From Nitriliruptoraceae bacterium (GTDB lineage Bacteria > Actinomycetota > Nitriliruptoria > Nitriliruptorales > Nitriliruptoraceae), in the NCBI GenBank assembly GCA_018401275.1, contig JAGYKW010000005.1, forward strand, positions 1 to 64,000: a DNA stretch of 64,000 nt, read 5' to 3'. The notes beneath the pieces are model-generated. The model saw nothing but the letters and a program-made list of their open reading frames with translations. It did no database searches and was not told the origin of the DNA. Both the position numbers and the translations under genes were made by a program. This document shows positions 9,528 to 20,799 of this stretch, piece after piece (position 1 is the stretch's first letter; the number at the start of each line of letters is the position of its first letter).

Positions 9528-10823
9528 GCGCTCGGCACCCGTCCGCACACGCGCCGTCGCCCGCGGGGATCGCCGTCGGCACTGGCCCCTCGGCCACGCT
9601 CGCGGAGGACGACGCAGGATCAGGTGCAGGATCCGGTGCGGGCGGCGCGACGGCGACCCGCTCGACCGCACCGGCGTCGCACGCATCCCCCTGCGGTCGG
9701 GTGACGCCGCGCTGGTCCGTCGTCGGCCAGCCGGCCCCGCACGCCACCGCATCGACGCTCGGCGAGTCGGCCCCGGGACGCGGCAGTGGACTCGTGCCCG
9801 CGAGCCACGCGACCGTGTCGAAGGCCGGCAGCACGCTCACCTGCGGGGCGCCACAGCTCGCGTCGGTCGCGAACGAGTCGGTCCACACGAGTCCTGACCC
9901 AGCCCCGCCCAGGTCATAGCTGCCGCCGCACGCGTCAACAGTCGAGGCCGCACCGGGCCCACCGAACAGCACGCCTCGCAGCGTGACCGACGGCGCACCA
10001 CCGGCAGCATCGAGATGCAGGTCCGCACCGCTGCCTGGCTCGGTCGCCTCGTTGTCGAGGAACGTGACGAACGTTGCGGTGAGCGAGCCACCCCCTACCG
10101 ACAGGTCGAGGAACATCGCGCCGCCCTCGTCGGCGACGTTCCCGGAGAACGTGACGTTGTCGAGCACGACGTCACCGACGGCGACCACAGCACCGCCCTG
10201 TCCGACACCGAACTCGGCCTCGTTGCGCACAAAGCTCGTGCGCACGGCGTGCAGATCGCTGGTCAGCACCGCACCACCCTCGCCAGCCGCATTGCCGATG
10301 AGCTCGACGTCGATAAGCCGCAGGTCGTCGGCGACCACCGCCCCGCCCTGGTCGTCCATGCTCCCCACGTACGCGACGTTGCCGCCGGTGAGCACGAGCC
10401 GTTCGAGCGTCACCGCGACGAGTGCAGGGAACGTGTCGACCGTGAGCAACCGGTGCTGCGCTCCTGCAGCGGCCTCGATCCGTGCGGTCGTCCCGGCCGG
10501 CCCGACGATCCTCAGCGGCACGGCGACGTCCCACACGAGGTCGTCGGTCAGCACGAACGTGCCGTCGAGCTCCACGGTCCAGTCGCTGCAGCCGTCGACT
10601 CCGACCCCTGCCACTGCGTCACCGAGCGCGCTGACGAGCGCGGCTTCCGCACCGGCCCCTGCAGCCGCCGCGTCGACGCTGCGCACGCAGGTGCCGCTCC
10701 CGGCGGAGCTCCCGGTCGCGCCCCACAGGACACCGAGGGTCAGCAGCGCGGCCAGCCCGACCGCCAGGACTGCCCCCCGCGGTATGCGGTGACGATGTGA
10801 CGGTGATGCTGACGTGTCGGCAT
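9481..10823 (-). CDS. Secreted right-handed beta-helix protein
   Basis: About 400 residues of degenerate repeats (GGAVV or GGAVL, VTFSGNVADEGGAMF, FVRNEAEFG) that look like the parallel beta-helix or POMP-like fold of surface proteins. Near the C-terminus DQRGVTRPQGDACDAGAVE matches a motif common to secreted bacterial beta-helix proteins. The long frame begins at 10686, but upstream a hydrophobic signal-peptide-like segment (AVLAVGLAALLTLGVLW) is in frame, and is joined to an ATG at 10823 if a run of six G at about 10775-10780 is read as seven. Substrate or role unknown; extracellular, probably an adhesin or polysaccharide-associated protein. Confidence 0.7.
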
Positions 10824-10926
10824 GAGGATCCCCCGGCCGTGCACACCCCCCGGCGCGCCCCCACGACCGAGTGACGGTTCTAGTACAGCGGGTGGCGTCG
10901 CGCTGGCGGACCGTCGACGCGCCGCG

Positions 10927-11733
10927 TCAGATGGGCAGCTCGACACCCTGGATGAGCGGGCGCAGGGCGATCATCCAGCGTGACCACAGGCCGGTCGCGA
11001 TGGCGAGCCCGACGACGACGAGCATCCCGCCGCCGATGAGCTGCAGCCGCTGCCCGTGCCGGCGCAGGAACGTCAGCGTCCGACCGAGCCGTCCGAGCCC
11101 GACGGCCAGCACGATGAACGGCAGTCCGAGCCCGAGCGCGTACATCAGGCCGAGGAACGCTCCGCGCCCGTTGACGCCGCCCGTGACCGATGCGGACAGG
11201 GTGAGGATCGCGCCGGCGGTGGGACCCAGGCACGGCGTCCATCCGACGCCGAACACGAAGCCGAGCAGCGGCGCACCGGCGAGCGTGCCGCTCGGCATGC
11301 GTCGGGTGAAGCGCACCTCGCGCACGAGCCGACCGCGCATCAGCAGCACGCCGAGCACGATGACGACGCTGCCCATCACGCCCTGCGCGAGTGCGGAACG
11401 TTCGAGCAGGTTGAGCATCCCAGCGGCCCAGCCGAGCAGCGCGAACGGCACGGCGAACCCGAGCACGAACAGCGACGACCCGGCGAGCAGCCGTCCGCGC
11501 GTGCGCAGCGCCAGCTCCGTGCGACCGTCACCGCCATCCGAGCCGACAGCGTCGCCCGCGCCACCCGCACCCGTCAGCGTCTCACCGGCGAGGCCGGTCA
11601 CGAACGACAGGTAGCCGGGCACCAGTGGCAGCACGCACGGGGACGCGAACGACACGAACCCGGCGAGGATCGCGACGGCGGCCGCGACCAGCACGTTCGC
11701 GTCGAGCACGATCAGCCGGATCGTCTCCGCCAT
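10927..11733 (-). CDS. ccdA: Cytochrome c biogenesis protein CcdA (DsbD transmembrane family)
   Basis: Intact, 268 residues with six to seven membrane helices. It passes reducing electrons across the membrane to keep apocytochrome c thiols reduced. Diagnostic are FASPCVLPLVPGYLSFVTGL (first membrane cysteine) and GVGWTPCLGPTAGAIL (second), both in the conserved CcdA context. A roughly 30-residue Gly/Asp-rich loop (about 54-80) is an insertion. It is followed six bases upstream by ccsB and then resB, a System II cytochrome c maturation operon. Confidence 0.93.
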   Translation of the reverse strand: MAETIRLIVLDANVLVAAAVAILAGFVSFASPCVLPLVPGYLSFVTGLAGETLTGAGGAGDAVGSDGGDGRTELALRTRGRLLAGSSLFVLGFAVPFALLGWAAGMLNLLERSALAQGVMGSVVIVLGVLLMRGRLVREVRFTRRMPSGTLAGAPLLGFVFGVGWTPCLGPTAGAILTLSASVTGGVNGRGAFLGLMYALGLGLPFIVLAVGLGRLGRTLTFLRRHGQRLQLIGGGMLVVVGLAIATGLWSRWMIALRPLIQGVELPI

Positions 11734-11739
11734 GCCGGA

Positions 11740-12950
11740 CTACACGCCCGCGTAGGAGTGGAGACCGATGATGACGTAGTTGGCGATCAGGTAGGTGGCC
11801 ATGAGCGTGACGAACGCGCCGATGCCGATCCAGGCGGCGCTGCGTCCGCGCACGCCGCGCGTCGCGCGCCCGTGCAGGTAGCCGGCGTAGGCGATCCAGG
11901 TGAGGAACGCGCCGGTCTCCTTCGGGTCCCAGCCCCAGAAGCGGCCCCAGGACTGCTCGGCCCACATCGCGCCGGCGATGGTGCCGACGGTCCACAGCAC
12001 GAACGCGAACGCGGTCAGCCGGTGGGCGACGGAATCGAGCACGTCCGTGCTCGGCAGGTACGGGGTGAAGTGGCGGGCGATCAGCGCGGCGACGACCATC
12101 GTGAGGCTGACGGTGAGCATGCGGCGCACACCATCAGCGGTCGACTCCATCGACACGGCCCACACCCACGACACGCTCGACGTGCCGAGGAACGTGCCGA
12201 CGGCGAGCTTCAGCGCAGGGATGCGGGCGCGCAGCTCGGCGGGCGTGAGCTCCGCGGGTGCGACGAGCACCGCGCCCTCGGCTGCCGCGACGTCCGCTGC
12301 GAGCGACGACTCCGGCCCGTCCGGCCCGTGCACGCGCCCGACGACGCCACCGCCACGCGAGCCACCGCCGCTCCCGCACCGCTGCCCGGTCCGCGCCCGT
12401 CCTCACCGCGCGCGGTGTCGGCCAGCAGGTACAGCGCGGTGAACAGGAACCCGGCCGCGAACACGCCCATCCCACCGACCAGCAGCGACACGTGGAAGTG
12501 CCGCCACCACGTGTCGAGGATCGGCATGAGCGGCCCGGGCTCGGCGTACATGAGCAGCGCGAGCCCGAGCACGAGCGTCCCGCCGAGCATCACGAACCCG
12601 GCGAGCTCGTCACGCCGGCGCGAGCGCACGTACCACAGGCCTCCGGCGACACCGACGAGCGCCATGAGCGAGGTGACCTCGAACATGTTGCCGAGCGGGA
12701 AGCGCTGCTGGGCGAGCCCGCGCACGATCTCGTGCGCGACGTGGGTGGCGACGCCGGCCCAGGCGAGCGTGAGCCCGACCCGTCGCGTCAGCAGCCCACG
12801 CACGCCACCGGCGCGCACGCCGTCAGCACGCACCGCACCGACGTTCTGCGTGAGCGCACCGAGCAGCACGGTCGCGGCGCTCACGTACAGCGCGAGCGTG
12901 ACCGGCGAGTAGAGGAGCCTCGAGAGCTCGGCGAGCTGGGCCTGCGTCAT
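11740..12950 (-). CDS. ccsB: Cytochrome c assembly protein CcsB/CcsA-type (System II), one frameshift
   Basis: Polytopic haem-handling subunit that with ResB delivers haem to apocytochrome c outside the membrane. The C-terminal half contains the tryptophan-rich WWD domain, GRFWGWDPKETGAFLTWI, flanked by helices with conserved His (AHRLTAF, IGLHSYAGV). The N-terminal half (from 12950) is in another frame: LGNMFEVTSLMALVGVAGGL and HFHVSLLVGGMGVFA. One indel near 12340-12380, in an Ala/Gly/Arg-rich linker, separates the halves. Rejoined length about 400 residues. Confidence 0.88.
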
Positions 12951-12962
12951 GCGTCCACTCCT

Positions 12963-14625
12963 TCACGTGACTGCGGCGCATGCGCGACCGGCTGCGCCTC
13001 GAGCCGCTGCGCGATCCGCTGCTGCGATGCGCGCGTGCTCCTCCTCGGCGACGTCCTGACGTTGGAACGCGCGTCCGACGACCCGGTAGAGGGTACGACC
13101 GTCCCCGGAAGCCCCGTCCGCCGCAGCCCCGTCGACGACGACCCAGATGCGCCGCCGGTACGCGTACAGCGCGGTGATGAGCCCGATCGACAGCAGCCCG
13201 CCGGCGACCAGCAGCCACGGGAGCTGCGGCCGGTAGGACACCTGGAAGCCGACCCAGCGGCGCAGCTCGACGAACTCGAGCTCGACGTCACCGAACGTGA
13301 GCGTGTCGCCGGGTCGCATCCAGCCGACGCCGTCGAGGTCGAGCGCGTCGACGTCCAGCTCGTTGATGAACTGCTGGGTGAGTCCGAGCTGCAGGTCGCC
13401 GCGCCACTGGGTGACGAGCATCAGCGGCGCCTCGTCCCACGGCGCGCCGGTCAGGCGCGGCCCGTCCGGACCGTCAGGGGCGAACGGGTAGAGGAACAGC
13501 TCGAGGCCGACGTCGGGCGTGGCGGCGGGTGCCTTGACCGCGCCGGCGAAGAACCCGGTGCGGTCCTGCAGCGTCGCGAACGCGTCGTGCACGACCCGGC
13601 CGTCCTCGCGCACGATCATGCGGGCGGCGTAGCCCCAGTCGAGCTGGTGGATCTTGCGCCCGTCGACGGTGAGCGGCCGGTTGCCCTCGACGACGCCGGT
13701 GAACGTGTCGCCGTCGCGCGTCGTCATCGTCACGTCGGAGCGGAACAGCGTGGGCTGGCCGGCACCGGGGGCGAGCGGGTCGCGGACCCAGTCGACGGCG
13801 AAGCGGTCGAGCTCGAGGCGCCAGCCGGCGTGCTCGTCCTCGGCGAACCAGCGGCCCGGCGCGTACATCCAGTACGACACGGCCGCGTCGGTGAACCCGG
13901 GTTCGCCCTCGACGACGCCGCGCTGGCCTTCGAACGTGAGCAGCTGGCCGAACACGATGGCGGCGAGCAGCACGTAGAACGACAGGTGGAACGTGAGGCT
14001 GCCGCCCTCGCGCGACCACAGGCCCGTCTCGGCGGCGACCTGCGCGGGCGCGCCGTCCTCGCTGCCGCCACGCCGCACGACGCCAGCGCGCCACGCGCCA
14101 TGCCGTGCGCGCCCCCAGCACCTCGTCGGCAGCATCGAGCACCGCGTCCGGACCGTGCGCGGTGACGAAGGTGGCGGCGAAGTCACCGGACCCGGCGCGC
14201 AGCAGCGGCGGCTGGCTGCGCCGCACGAGCCGCACCCACGCGCGGATGCGCGGGATCAGGCAGGCGGTGAGCGACAGGAACAGGGCGAGCAGCAGCGCGA
14301 GGAAGATGGCGGAGCCGAACACGTCGAACGCACCGGTGCGCCACAGCACCTCGGAGATGCCCGCGCCCGGGCCCTCCTCGCCGGACAGCCACCGGTCGAC
14401 GGTGGAGGGCACGTTGGGGTCCTGCGGGATGACGGTGGCGACGGCGGTGAGCACCCCGAGCCACAGCAGCATCCACAGGGCGGTGCGCATCCGGGTCAGC
14501 CAGCGCCAGCCCATCCGCACCGAGTCCCACACGAAGCGGCCGAGCGGCACCGGGGCACCCGCAGGGGGTGCCGCAGGCCGGATCGGCGGGTTCTGGACGG
14601 GAGGAGCAGCGGATTCGATGGGCAC
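12963..14625 (-). CDS. resB: Cytochrome c biogenesis protein ResB, one frameshift
   Basis: System II partner of CcsB. Typical ResB features: an N-terminal hydrophobic pair (LTRMRTALWMLLWLGVLTAV and IFLALLLALFLSLTACLIPR), a large extracytoplasmic domain, GSLTFHLSFYVLLAAIVFGQ, the ResB-like TFEGQRGVVEGE, and a last helix LPWLLVAGGLLSIGLITALY. A frame change near 14090-14110 splits the gene. The start is taken as GTG at 14625 because it lies six bases after a TACCCT box; an upstream in-frame ATG at 14661 is the alternative. CcdA, CcsB and ResB are consecutive and on one strand. Confidence 0.88.
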
Positions 14626-14631
14626 GTCCCG

Positions 14632-14637
14632 AGGGTA
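14632..14637 (-). promoter_or_regulatory. Leaderless -10 element of resB
   Basis: TACCCT on the minus strand, six bases before the GTG at 14625. Same spacing as the menJ and menF signals. Confidence 0.5.
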
Positions 14638-14661
14638 CCGACGGCCGCTGGGCCGCCTCAC

Positions 14662-15500
14662 GGACCACCCACAACGACCGTCGGCAGCCTGCGGTCAGGG
14701 CGCCGGGACGGGTGAGGGCGCGTTGCCCAGCACGTCGACGCGTCGTGAGGGAGTGGGCCGACGAGTGCACCGCCGGGAGGGATCAGCGCGACTGCGGGGG
14801 ACGACCCGTGCGAGATGATCGAGCGCTCGGACGAACGGCGATGGCGGAACGACGACCACGACGGAGGCCTCGAGGCCGAGCGGCCCGATGCGAGTCGGCC
14901 GTTGAACGCAGGAGTGCTGTCCGCTTTCTCGTCGCGACCGCTCCGGACCCTTGCCCCGCATCCTTCTCGGCGCCTTCGAGCAGGGCGGCGGATTGGCCCG
15001 GCACCTCCGGCGCTTCTCGCCGCGAACAGTCACGATGACGTCGGCCGGGAGCGAGAGTGCGCGAGCGGTCCTTCTCGGTCAAGATCGAGACAGAGCCGCT
15101 GGCCGGGCCCAGTCCCCGAGTTCCCAAGGCGCCTCCTGAGAGTCCGCGTGGCGACCAATCGGTCGCTGCGCACCCCGATCTCGACGGTCCCGAGGTTCTC
15201 TGGAAGAACGTCACGAACGGCACCGCAACGCACAGCCGGATGGGAGATCGTCCCTTGCTGGCGGACGGACATCACGCGGGTCGAGGAACTGCTGCACCGT
15301 GATGCCGGACATCAGGATCGTCCATCGGCTGGCCCGTCTCGACCTCGGAGGACGGTCTGCCTCTATCGATGCTGGTCGTCGGGGAGGTGGGTAGACCGGC
15401 GCCCACCGGGCGACCGGACCGTGACAGCGACGCCCAGCACGGCGACGTGCCGCGCTCCGAGCGGCCCGCCGGGCGAGCACTCCGATGAGCGACCCGGTGT
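14662..15500. other. No confident gene; possible remnants
   Basis: Open frames exist on both strands but none is recognisable, and frames change often. The left end of the polysaccharide locus may extend here: minus-strand fragments near 15225-15500 follow on from the membrane protein to the right. Nothing else was seen. Confidence 0.4.
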
Positions 15501-17568
15501 GCTGCCGGCTGGAGGACGGCAGGGGTCACCGCCTGGTGCCCGCTGCACGAGCAGGCGGGTGAGCAGATAGAGCAGCACGGGGACCAGATGCATCCACATG
15601 CGTGAGTTCAACACCGAATCGCCCCAGCCGACACGCCCACCGCCAGACAGCAGCAGACTGAGCTCCCCGCATCCTCCGCCCCTCGAGGCCGTCGCCGAGT
15701 TTGACGAGCAGCGTGACCGATGAAGCCGGGATGAGTAGCCCGCGAGCAGCCCCGTTCGCCGCGTCGTGCCGGTCACCGGACGATGACGACCAGCGCGCCG
15801 GCGACCACGAGGAGGGGATCCCGAAGCAGTCCCCACCCGCCTGAGCCTCTGCATGATGTTGACGACGGAGGCGTCGAGGAACCGCACGCTCGAACCCAAG
15901 CATCAGGATCAGCGCGACAGCCCAGAGCACCCCCCAGGGACACGTCAGACAGCATGGGCGCGAGCGCTGCCGCCGGCGTGCAGAGCAGCACGCCAACGGT
16001 CAGTGCGCTGAGAGCGATAGATGCCAGGACAATAAGAGCCGGCGACCAGGCGCTCAGTTGCACCTCGCCGGCCCGCAGCATCAACGTCCAAGCACCGGTT
16101 GCGGTATTAACCCGAGCCAGGCCGGACGCCACCGTGCAGGGTCCGGATCGCCCGCGAACGCGCCGATCAGCGCGATGGCGACGAGCAACGCGCGCCCTGG
16201 GGCGCGACGTCACGAGCGCCGGGACGAGGACGAGGACGGCCACCGTGAGGTGGTGACGGCCGCTCGTCTCCGCTGCGGCACTCATCAGGATCGCAAGGAC
16301 GAGAGGAGCGCAGCGACGAGCATGTGGCTGTTCAGGTATGCGGCCATCGTGCGGACCTGTGGGCTGAGGAGGAACGCCGCGATCCCGAGGCCTACCGGAG
16401 CCAGGAGGAGGCGAGATCCCGCCCGGCCCGAGCGATGGCGACCTGCAGGAGGATCCCGGCGATCACCCCCATGCCATGCGACCGCGCCGAGCCCCTGAAG
16501 CCCTTCGGATGCCGAGTGCGAATCCGACGGCGTGGAGCGACCGCTGGGACAGGGACCACGTTTGACGTCGAGCGAGGAGGTGCAGGCCGAGCGTGCCGTC
16601 GGCGAACAGTGCGCCACCTGACCAGTAATCCTTCGAGTCCGCGAGTGAGCGCGAGGAACGCTGACCAGCGGACCCACCCCACGATGGATGCGATACCGAG
16701 CGCCACGGTCCCCAGCCGTTCGAGGTCATCCGTCCGCTCACCCGGCCAGGGACACCGCGTCGACGGAGTACAGCCAGGCTGGGAGATGCCGCCGGCAGTG
16801 CCGAGTGTCGCGACGAGGCCCCAGATGCCGGGCAGTCGCAGCATCCTGCACCGTCGCACGCGGTGCAGATCCCGACCGGAAGCGCTACCCAGCACCCTCA
16901 ACCAGGGCTCGAGGGCCCCCTCCGCGCGGCAGGATCAGCCCACCCACCAGAAGGAACATCAGGAGTACTGCCGTCTCCGCCACGACCGACCACCAGATAT
17001 GGGGCGGATCATCAGCAGCTCGCGCCCATGCTCACCTCGGACGCGTCGAATATCGGCCGTGCCCGTCGTCATGGCAGGCACCGAGCACCAGCCTTGCATC
17101 GATGGAGTCGGAACGGCCCATCGCCCGAGAAGACGAGCAACGTCGCGATCGGCCCGGCGGCGTACTCCAGTGTCCAAGGGCCGTAAAAGAACGCCCTTCA
17201 CCGGCTACGTCAGGACGCCGATCCGGAAGACTGACGGTGCTGAGGTCGGCGGTCCGGACCGAACGGGCCGCACCCATCGCCCTGAGGAACAGCTCGGGAA
17301 CAGCCCCCGCGGGACCCTGGAGCGTCGAGGGGGATGACCTCCGTGCCCGGCGCGTACTCGCGGACCGCGAGCGGGAGGGTGTACCAGTCGAGGAGAGCGG
17401 ACGTCCCGACGAAGGTCGGGACGGAACGGTCGCGCGGCTGACGGAGCCAGCGACGTCCTCCGCTCGGACTGACCCGACGGTCGGCTGCCCGGCTGCCACG
17501 GTGCACGGTCGCGTCGAGCAGCGCGCCGAGCGCGATGACGGCGGCGAACGCGAGGAGCAGCCGGCCCT
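15500..17568 (-). pseudogene. Multi-spanning membrane protein of the polysaccharide locus, fragmented
   Basis: Hydrophobic segments follow one another in changing minus frames: [19 protein letters not shown] (about 17515-17565), FYGPWTLEYAAGPIATLLVF (about 17130-17190), VVAETAVLLMFLLVGGLILP (about 16930-16990), WGLVATLGTAG, LGTVALGIASIVGWV, VIAGILLQVAIARAG, LSAWSPALIVLASIALSALT and HLVPVLLYLLTRLL. This is the pattern of a polysaccharide polymerase, flippase or lipid-linked sugar transferase, but no family motif was recognised. The first frame overlaps the epimerase stop, so it was probably translated with it. At least six frame breaks; either a pseudogene or a poorly sequenced gene. Confidence 0.45.
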
Positions 17569-18576
17569 CACGTGCCGTGGTACTCCCGGTACCAGGCGAC
17601 GAAGCGTTCGACGCCGACCTCGACCGGCGTGGACGGCGCGAACCCGACGGCGTCACGCAGCGCGTCGACGTCCGCCCAGGTGGCGGGCACGTCACCGGGC
17701 TGGATGTCCTCGAGCTGGCGTGATCGCCTTCACGCCGAGCGCGTCCTCGAGGACCTCGACGTAGCGCAGCAGCTCGGTCGGCTGGTCGTTGCCGATGTTG
17801 AAGATCCGGTACGGCGCGGACGACGTGGACGGGTCCGGTGCGTCCGGGTCGAACGTCGGATCGGGCGTCGCCGGCGCGTCGAGCACCCGCACGACGCCTT
17901 CGACGATGTCGTCGATGAAGGTGAAGTCGCGGCGCATCCTGCCCGTGGTTGAAGATGCGGATCGGCTCGCCGGCGAGGATGGCCTTCGTGAACAGGAACA
18001 GCGCCATGTCGGGCCGGCCCCACGGGCCGTAGACGGTGAAGAAGCGCAGGCCGGTGGTGGGCAGGCGGAACAGGTGGCTGTAGGTGTGCGCCATCAGCTC
18101 GTTCGCCTTCTTGCTGGCGGCGTAGAGCGACACCGGATGGTCGACGGCGTCGGCGACGGAGAACGGCAGCTTCGTGTTCGCCCCGTACACGGACGACGAC
18201 GACGCGTACACGAGATGCTCGACCTCGACCGCGCGGCAGCCCTCGAGGATGTTGATGAACCCGACGAGGTTCGAGTCGACGTACGCGTGCGGGTCCTCGA
18301 TGGAGTAGCGCACGCCCGCCTGCGCGGCGAGGTTCACGACCCGCTCGGGCCGGTGCTGCGCGAACAGCGCAGCGACGGCGGCGCGGTCCGCGAGATCACC
18401 GCGGACGAACGTGAACCCGGGTGCGCCTGCAGCCGCTCGAGCCGGGCAGCCTTCAGCGCCGGGTCGTAGTACGCGTTGAGGTTGTCGAACCCGACGACCT
18501 CGTCACCGCGCTCGAGCAGCCGCAGCGACGTGTGCATGCCGATGAACCCGGCAGCACCGGTGACGAGCACGCGCAT
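17568..18576 (-). CDS. NAD-dependent UDP-sugar epimerase (UDP-glucuronate 4-epimerase type), frameshifted
   Basis: Extended short-chain dehydrogenase. The Rossmann motif [20 protein letters not shown] opens the protein, then [13 protein letters not shown], which is typical of UDP-glucuronate 4-epimerases. [18 protein letters not shown], the catalytic YAASKKANE (YxxxK), and [18 protein letters not shown] follow. The C-terminal part is in other frames ([31 protein letters not shown]) and ends [13 protein letters not shown]. About three indels. Expected product: UDP-galacturonic acid for a surface polysaccharide. ATG at 18576 is preceded by a GAGGAG ribosome site. Confidence 0.82.
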
Positions 18577-18654
18577 CCGTGGCTCCTCAGCACCTCTGGT
18601 CGACACCCCGGCTCGGGCCCCGAATCCTACGACGACAGCGTCTCGCGGCCAGGC

Positions 18655-19608
18655 TCAGCCGCCGTGCCCGTTCGCCCGCATCTCCCGCACCTCGACGAGC
18701 GCACGGTGGCTGATCTCGCGCGTCACCCCGATGAGATCACCGAGCACCCCGATGGCGAACATGAGCACGGCGGAGATCGACAGGATCGCGCCGAGGATGA
18801 TGGACTGCAGGTTGCCGCCCGTCCGCCCCTCGATCAGCCATGCGCGCAGGAACGGGCTGAACGCGGCGAGTGCGCCGAGTGCGAGCACGACACCGATCGC
18901 GCCGAAGAACCGCAGTGGCCGGTAGGTCGCGAAGACGCGCAGGATGGTCAGCGTGTTGCGCCGCACGTACCCGAACGTGGAGCGCATCAGCCGCGAGTCG
19001 CGCGTCTTCGGGTTGGTCCGCACCGGCACCCAGATGATGCGCAGCGGGCCGAGCCCGGCCTGGATGGTCGACTCGATCGTGTACGTGTACCGGTTGACGA
19101 CGATCAGATCGAGCGCTGCCTCTCGGGTGTAGGCCCGGAACCCCGACGTCGCGTCCATCGCTCCACGAGCGCCCGCGAGCTCGACGACGCGCGTCCCGAT
19201 GCGCTGCAGCTTGCGCTTCACCCACGAGAACTCCGGGTTGAGGTGCGGTCGGCGGTCCCCGACCACGATGTCGGCCTCACCGGCGAGGATCGGTGCGATG
19301 AGGTCCGGGATGCACGATGCGTCGTACTGGTCGTCCGCATCGGTGTTGACGATGATGTCCGCGCCGGCCCGCAGGGCTTCACGAAGACCTGCTTGGAACG
19401 CGACGGACAGCCCACGGTTCTGCGAGAACCGCACCAGATGGTCGACCCCGGCCCCGACCGCCGCCTCAGCGGTCCCATCGCTCGAACCGTCATCGATGAC
19501 GAGGAGTTCCACGGCATCGATACCCGGGATCGAGCGCGGAAGGCCTGCGAGCACGCCGGCGATCCGGGGGGCCTCGTTCAGGCACGGGACCTGGATGACG
19601 AGCTTCAC
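18655..19608 (-). CDS. Family 2 glycosyltransferase with C-terminal membrane helices
   Basis: Intact, 317 residues. GT-A fold: VIQVPCLNEAPRIAGVLAGL, LVIDDGSSDGTAE and NTDADDQYDAS give the nucleotide-sugar and DxD metal sites. Two C-terminal helices (FFGAIGVVLALGALAAFSPF; ILGAILSISAVLMFAIGVL) make it resemble dolichyl or polyprenyl phosphate sugar synthases such as DPM1-like or GtrB-like enzymes. Likely role: loading a polyprenyl carrier with a sugar for surface glycan synthesis. Start is GTG at 19608; it faces away from the DUF354 gene with about 110 bases between. One of the few unbroken genes in the polysaccharide locus. Confidence 0.85.
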   Translation of the reverse strand: MKLVIQVPCLNEAPRIAGVLAGLPRSIPGIDAVELLVIDDGSSDGTAEAAVGAGVDHLVRFSQNRGLSVAFQAGLREALRAGADIIVNTDADDQYDASCIPDLIAPILAGEADIVVGDRRPHLNPEFSWVKRKLQRIGTRVVELAGARGAMDATSGFRAYTREAALDLIVVNRYTYTIESTIQAGLGPLRIIWVPVRTNPKTRDSRLMRSTFGYVRRNTLTILRVFATYRPLRFFGAIGVVLALGALAAFSPFLRAWLIEGRTGGNLQSIILGAILSISAVLMFAIGVLGDLIGVTREISHRALVEVREMRANGHGG

Positions 19609-19718
19609 GACCCCTGCCTCTCGCTGACGCCCGGGACCGGCACGCTAGCGTTGCTGACACCGCCGGAAATTTCAGCCTAACCGGGCAGCTCCTGACGAGC
19701 GACGGAGCAACAGCGGAC

Positions 19719-20765
19719 GTGAGCGTGCTCATCGACATCGCGCATCCCGCCCACGTGCACTTCTTCCGTCCTGTCGCCCAGACGCTTCTCGCAGAGGGCG
19801 TCGAGGTGCACATCGTTGCACGCGACAAGGACGTGACCGTTCGACTGCTCGAAGCCGCAGGCCTCCCCTTCGAGGTGCTCCCTATGGGACGCCCCGGCGG
19901 TGGACCATCGTCGCCGCTGTCGAGCTCATCCGACGTGCCACAGCGCTTCCGCCGCAGGATCCGCCGGTGGGACACGAAGGTGGTGCTGACGAGGAATCCC
20001 TCCGGGTGCTTGCCGCGGTGGGTACGCCCGCACGATCGATCTTCGATACCGACGACGGACGGAGCGTCGGAGCGCACTACTGGCTGGCCCGACCGTTCGC
20101 CGACGTCATCACCTCGTCGGTCCACGATCCGGAGCAGCACGGCCGCCGCCACCGGCGATATCGCGCGCTCAAGGCCCAGATGTTCCTGCATCCGGACCGC
20201 TTCACCCCGGACCCTGAGATCCGGCGCCGCTACCTCGACGACACCGAGCGACTGACCGTCGTGCGGTTCAGCGCTCATGACGCGTCCCACGACCGAAGGA
20301 TCCAGGGCAGTACTCTGAGGCGGGTCGAGACCGCGTCCTCGATCGTCTCACCGCGTTCGGGCCCGTCCTCGTGAGCATCGAGCGCGCAGGCCTGCAGCTG
20401 ATCCGGCCCGGCAGGACGCCGGTCGCAACTCGTCGGCCGAGGTCCCGCCGGAACACGCTTCCATCACCTCCTCGCTTCAGCGAGCCTGTTCGTCGGTGAC
20501 AGCCAGTCCGTCGCTGCAGAGGCGGCGATCCTCGGCGTGCCGTCGCTCCAGCTCTCCAGCTTCCGGGACGGACCTTCTATCTGGAACTGCTCGAGTCCTC
20601 CGGGCTGATGAGGAACTTCGTCCCAGGCCAGAGACAGCGCTCGCTGAGATCGAGATGACACTCGACATTCTTGGCAAACAGGGCACGTGCGGCTCAGACG
20701 GCTGCCATTCGTCTCAATGCCGCAAACGGAGGACCTTCACGTCTGGTTCTGAATCTCGTGCGGAC
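19719..20765 (+). CDS. DUF354-family (GT-B-like) protein, frameshifted
   Basis: The N-terminus VLIDIAHPAHVHFFRPVAQ and then VHIVARDKDVTVRLLEAAG are hallmarks of the DUF354 family, uncharacterised GT-B fold proteins found in archaeal and bacterial surface-glycan clusters. After shifts come SIFDTDDGRSVGAHYWLARP, FLHPDRFTPDPEIRRRYL, VVRFSAHDASHD and VGDSQSVAAEAAILGVPSLQ, all in the expected order. GTG start at 19719. About three indels break the frame. Function unknown; probably a sugar transferase or epimerase. Confidence 0.75.
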
Positions 20766-20799
20766 TCTTAGACATTGCGGAGTTACGATATTGCGCTCA

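Noticed and set aside
11056-14165. Two plus-strand frames of more than 600 codons over the cytochrome c maturation genes
   Set aside because: Shadows of ccdA, ccsB and resB, which have strong family motifs on the minus strand.
14662-15500. Possible sugar transferase on the minus strand
   Set aside because: Short frames without any family motif; not enough to call a gene.
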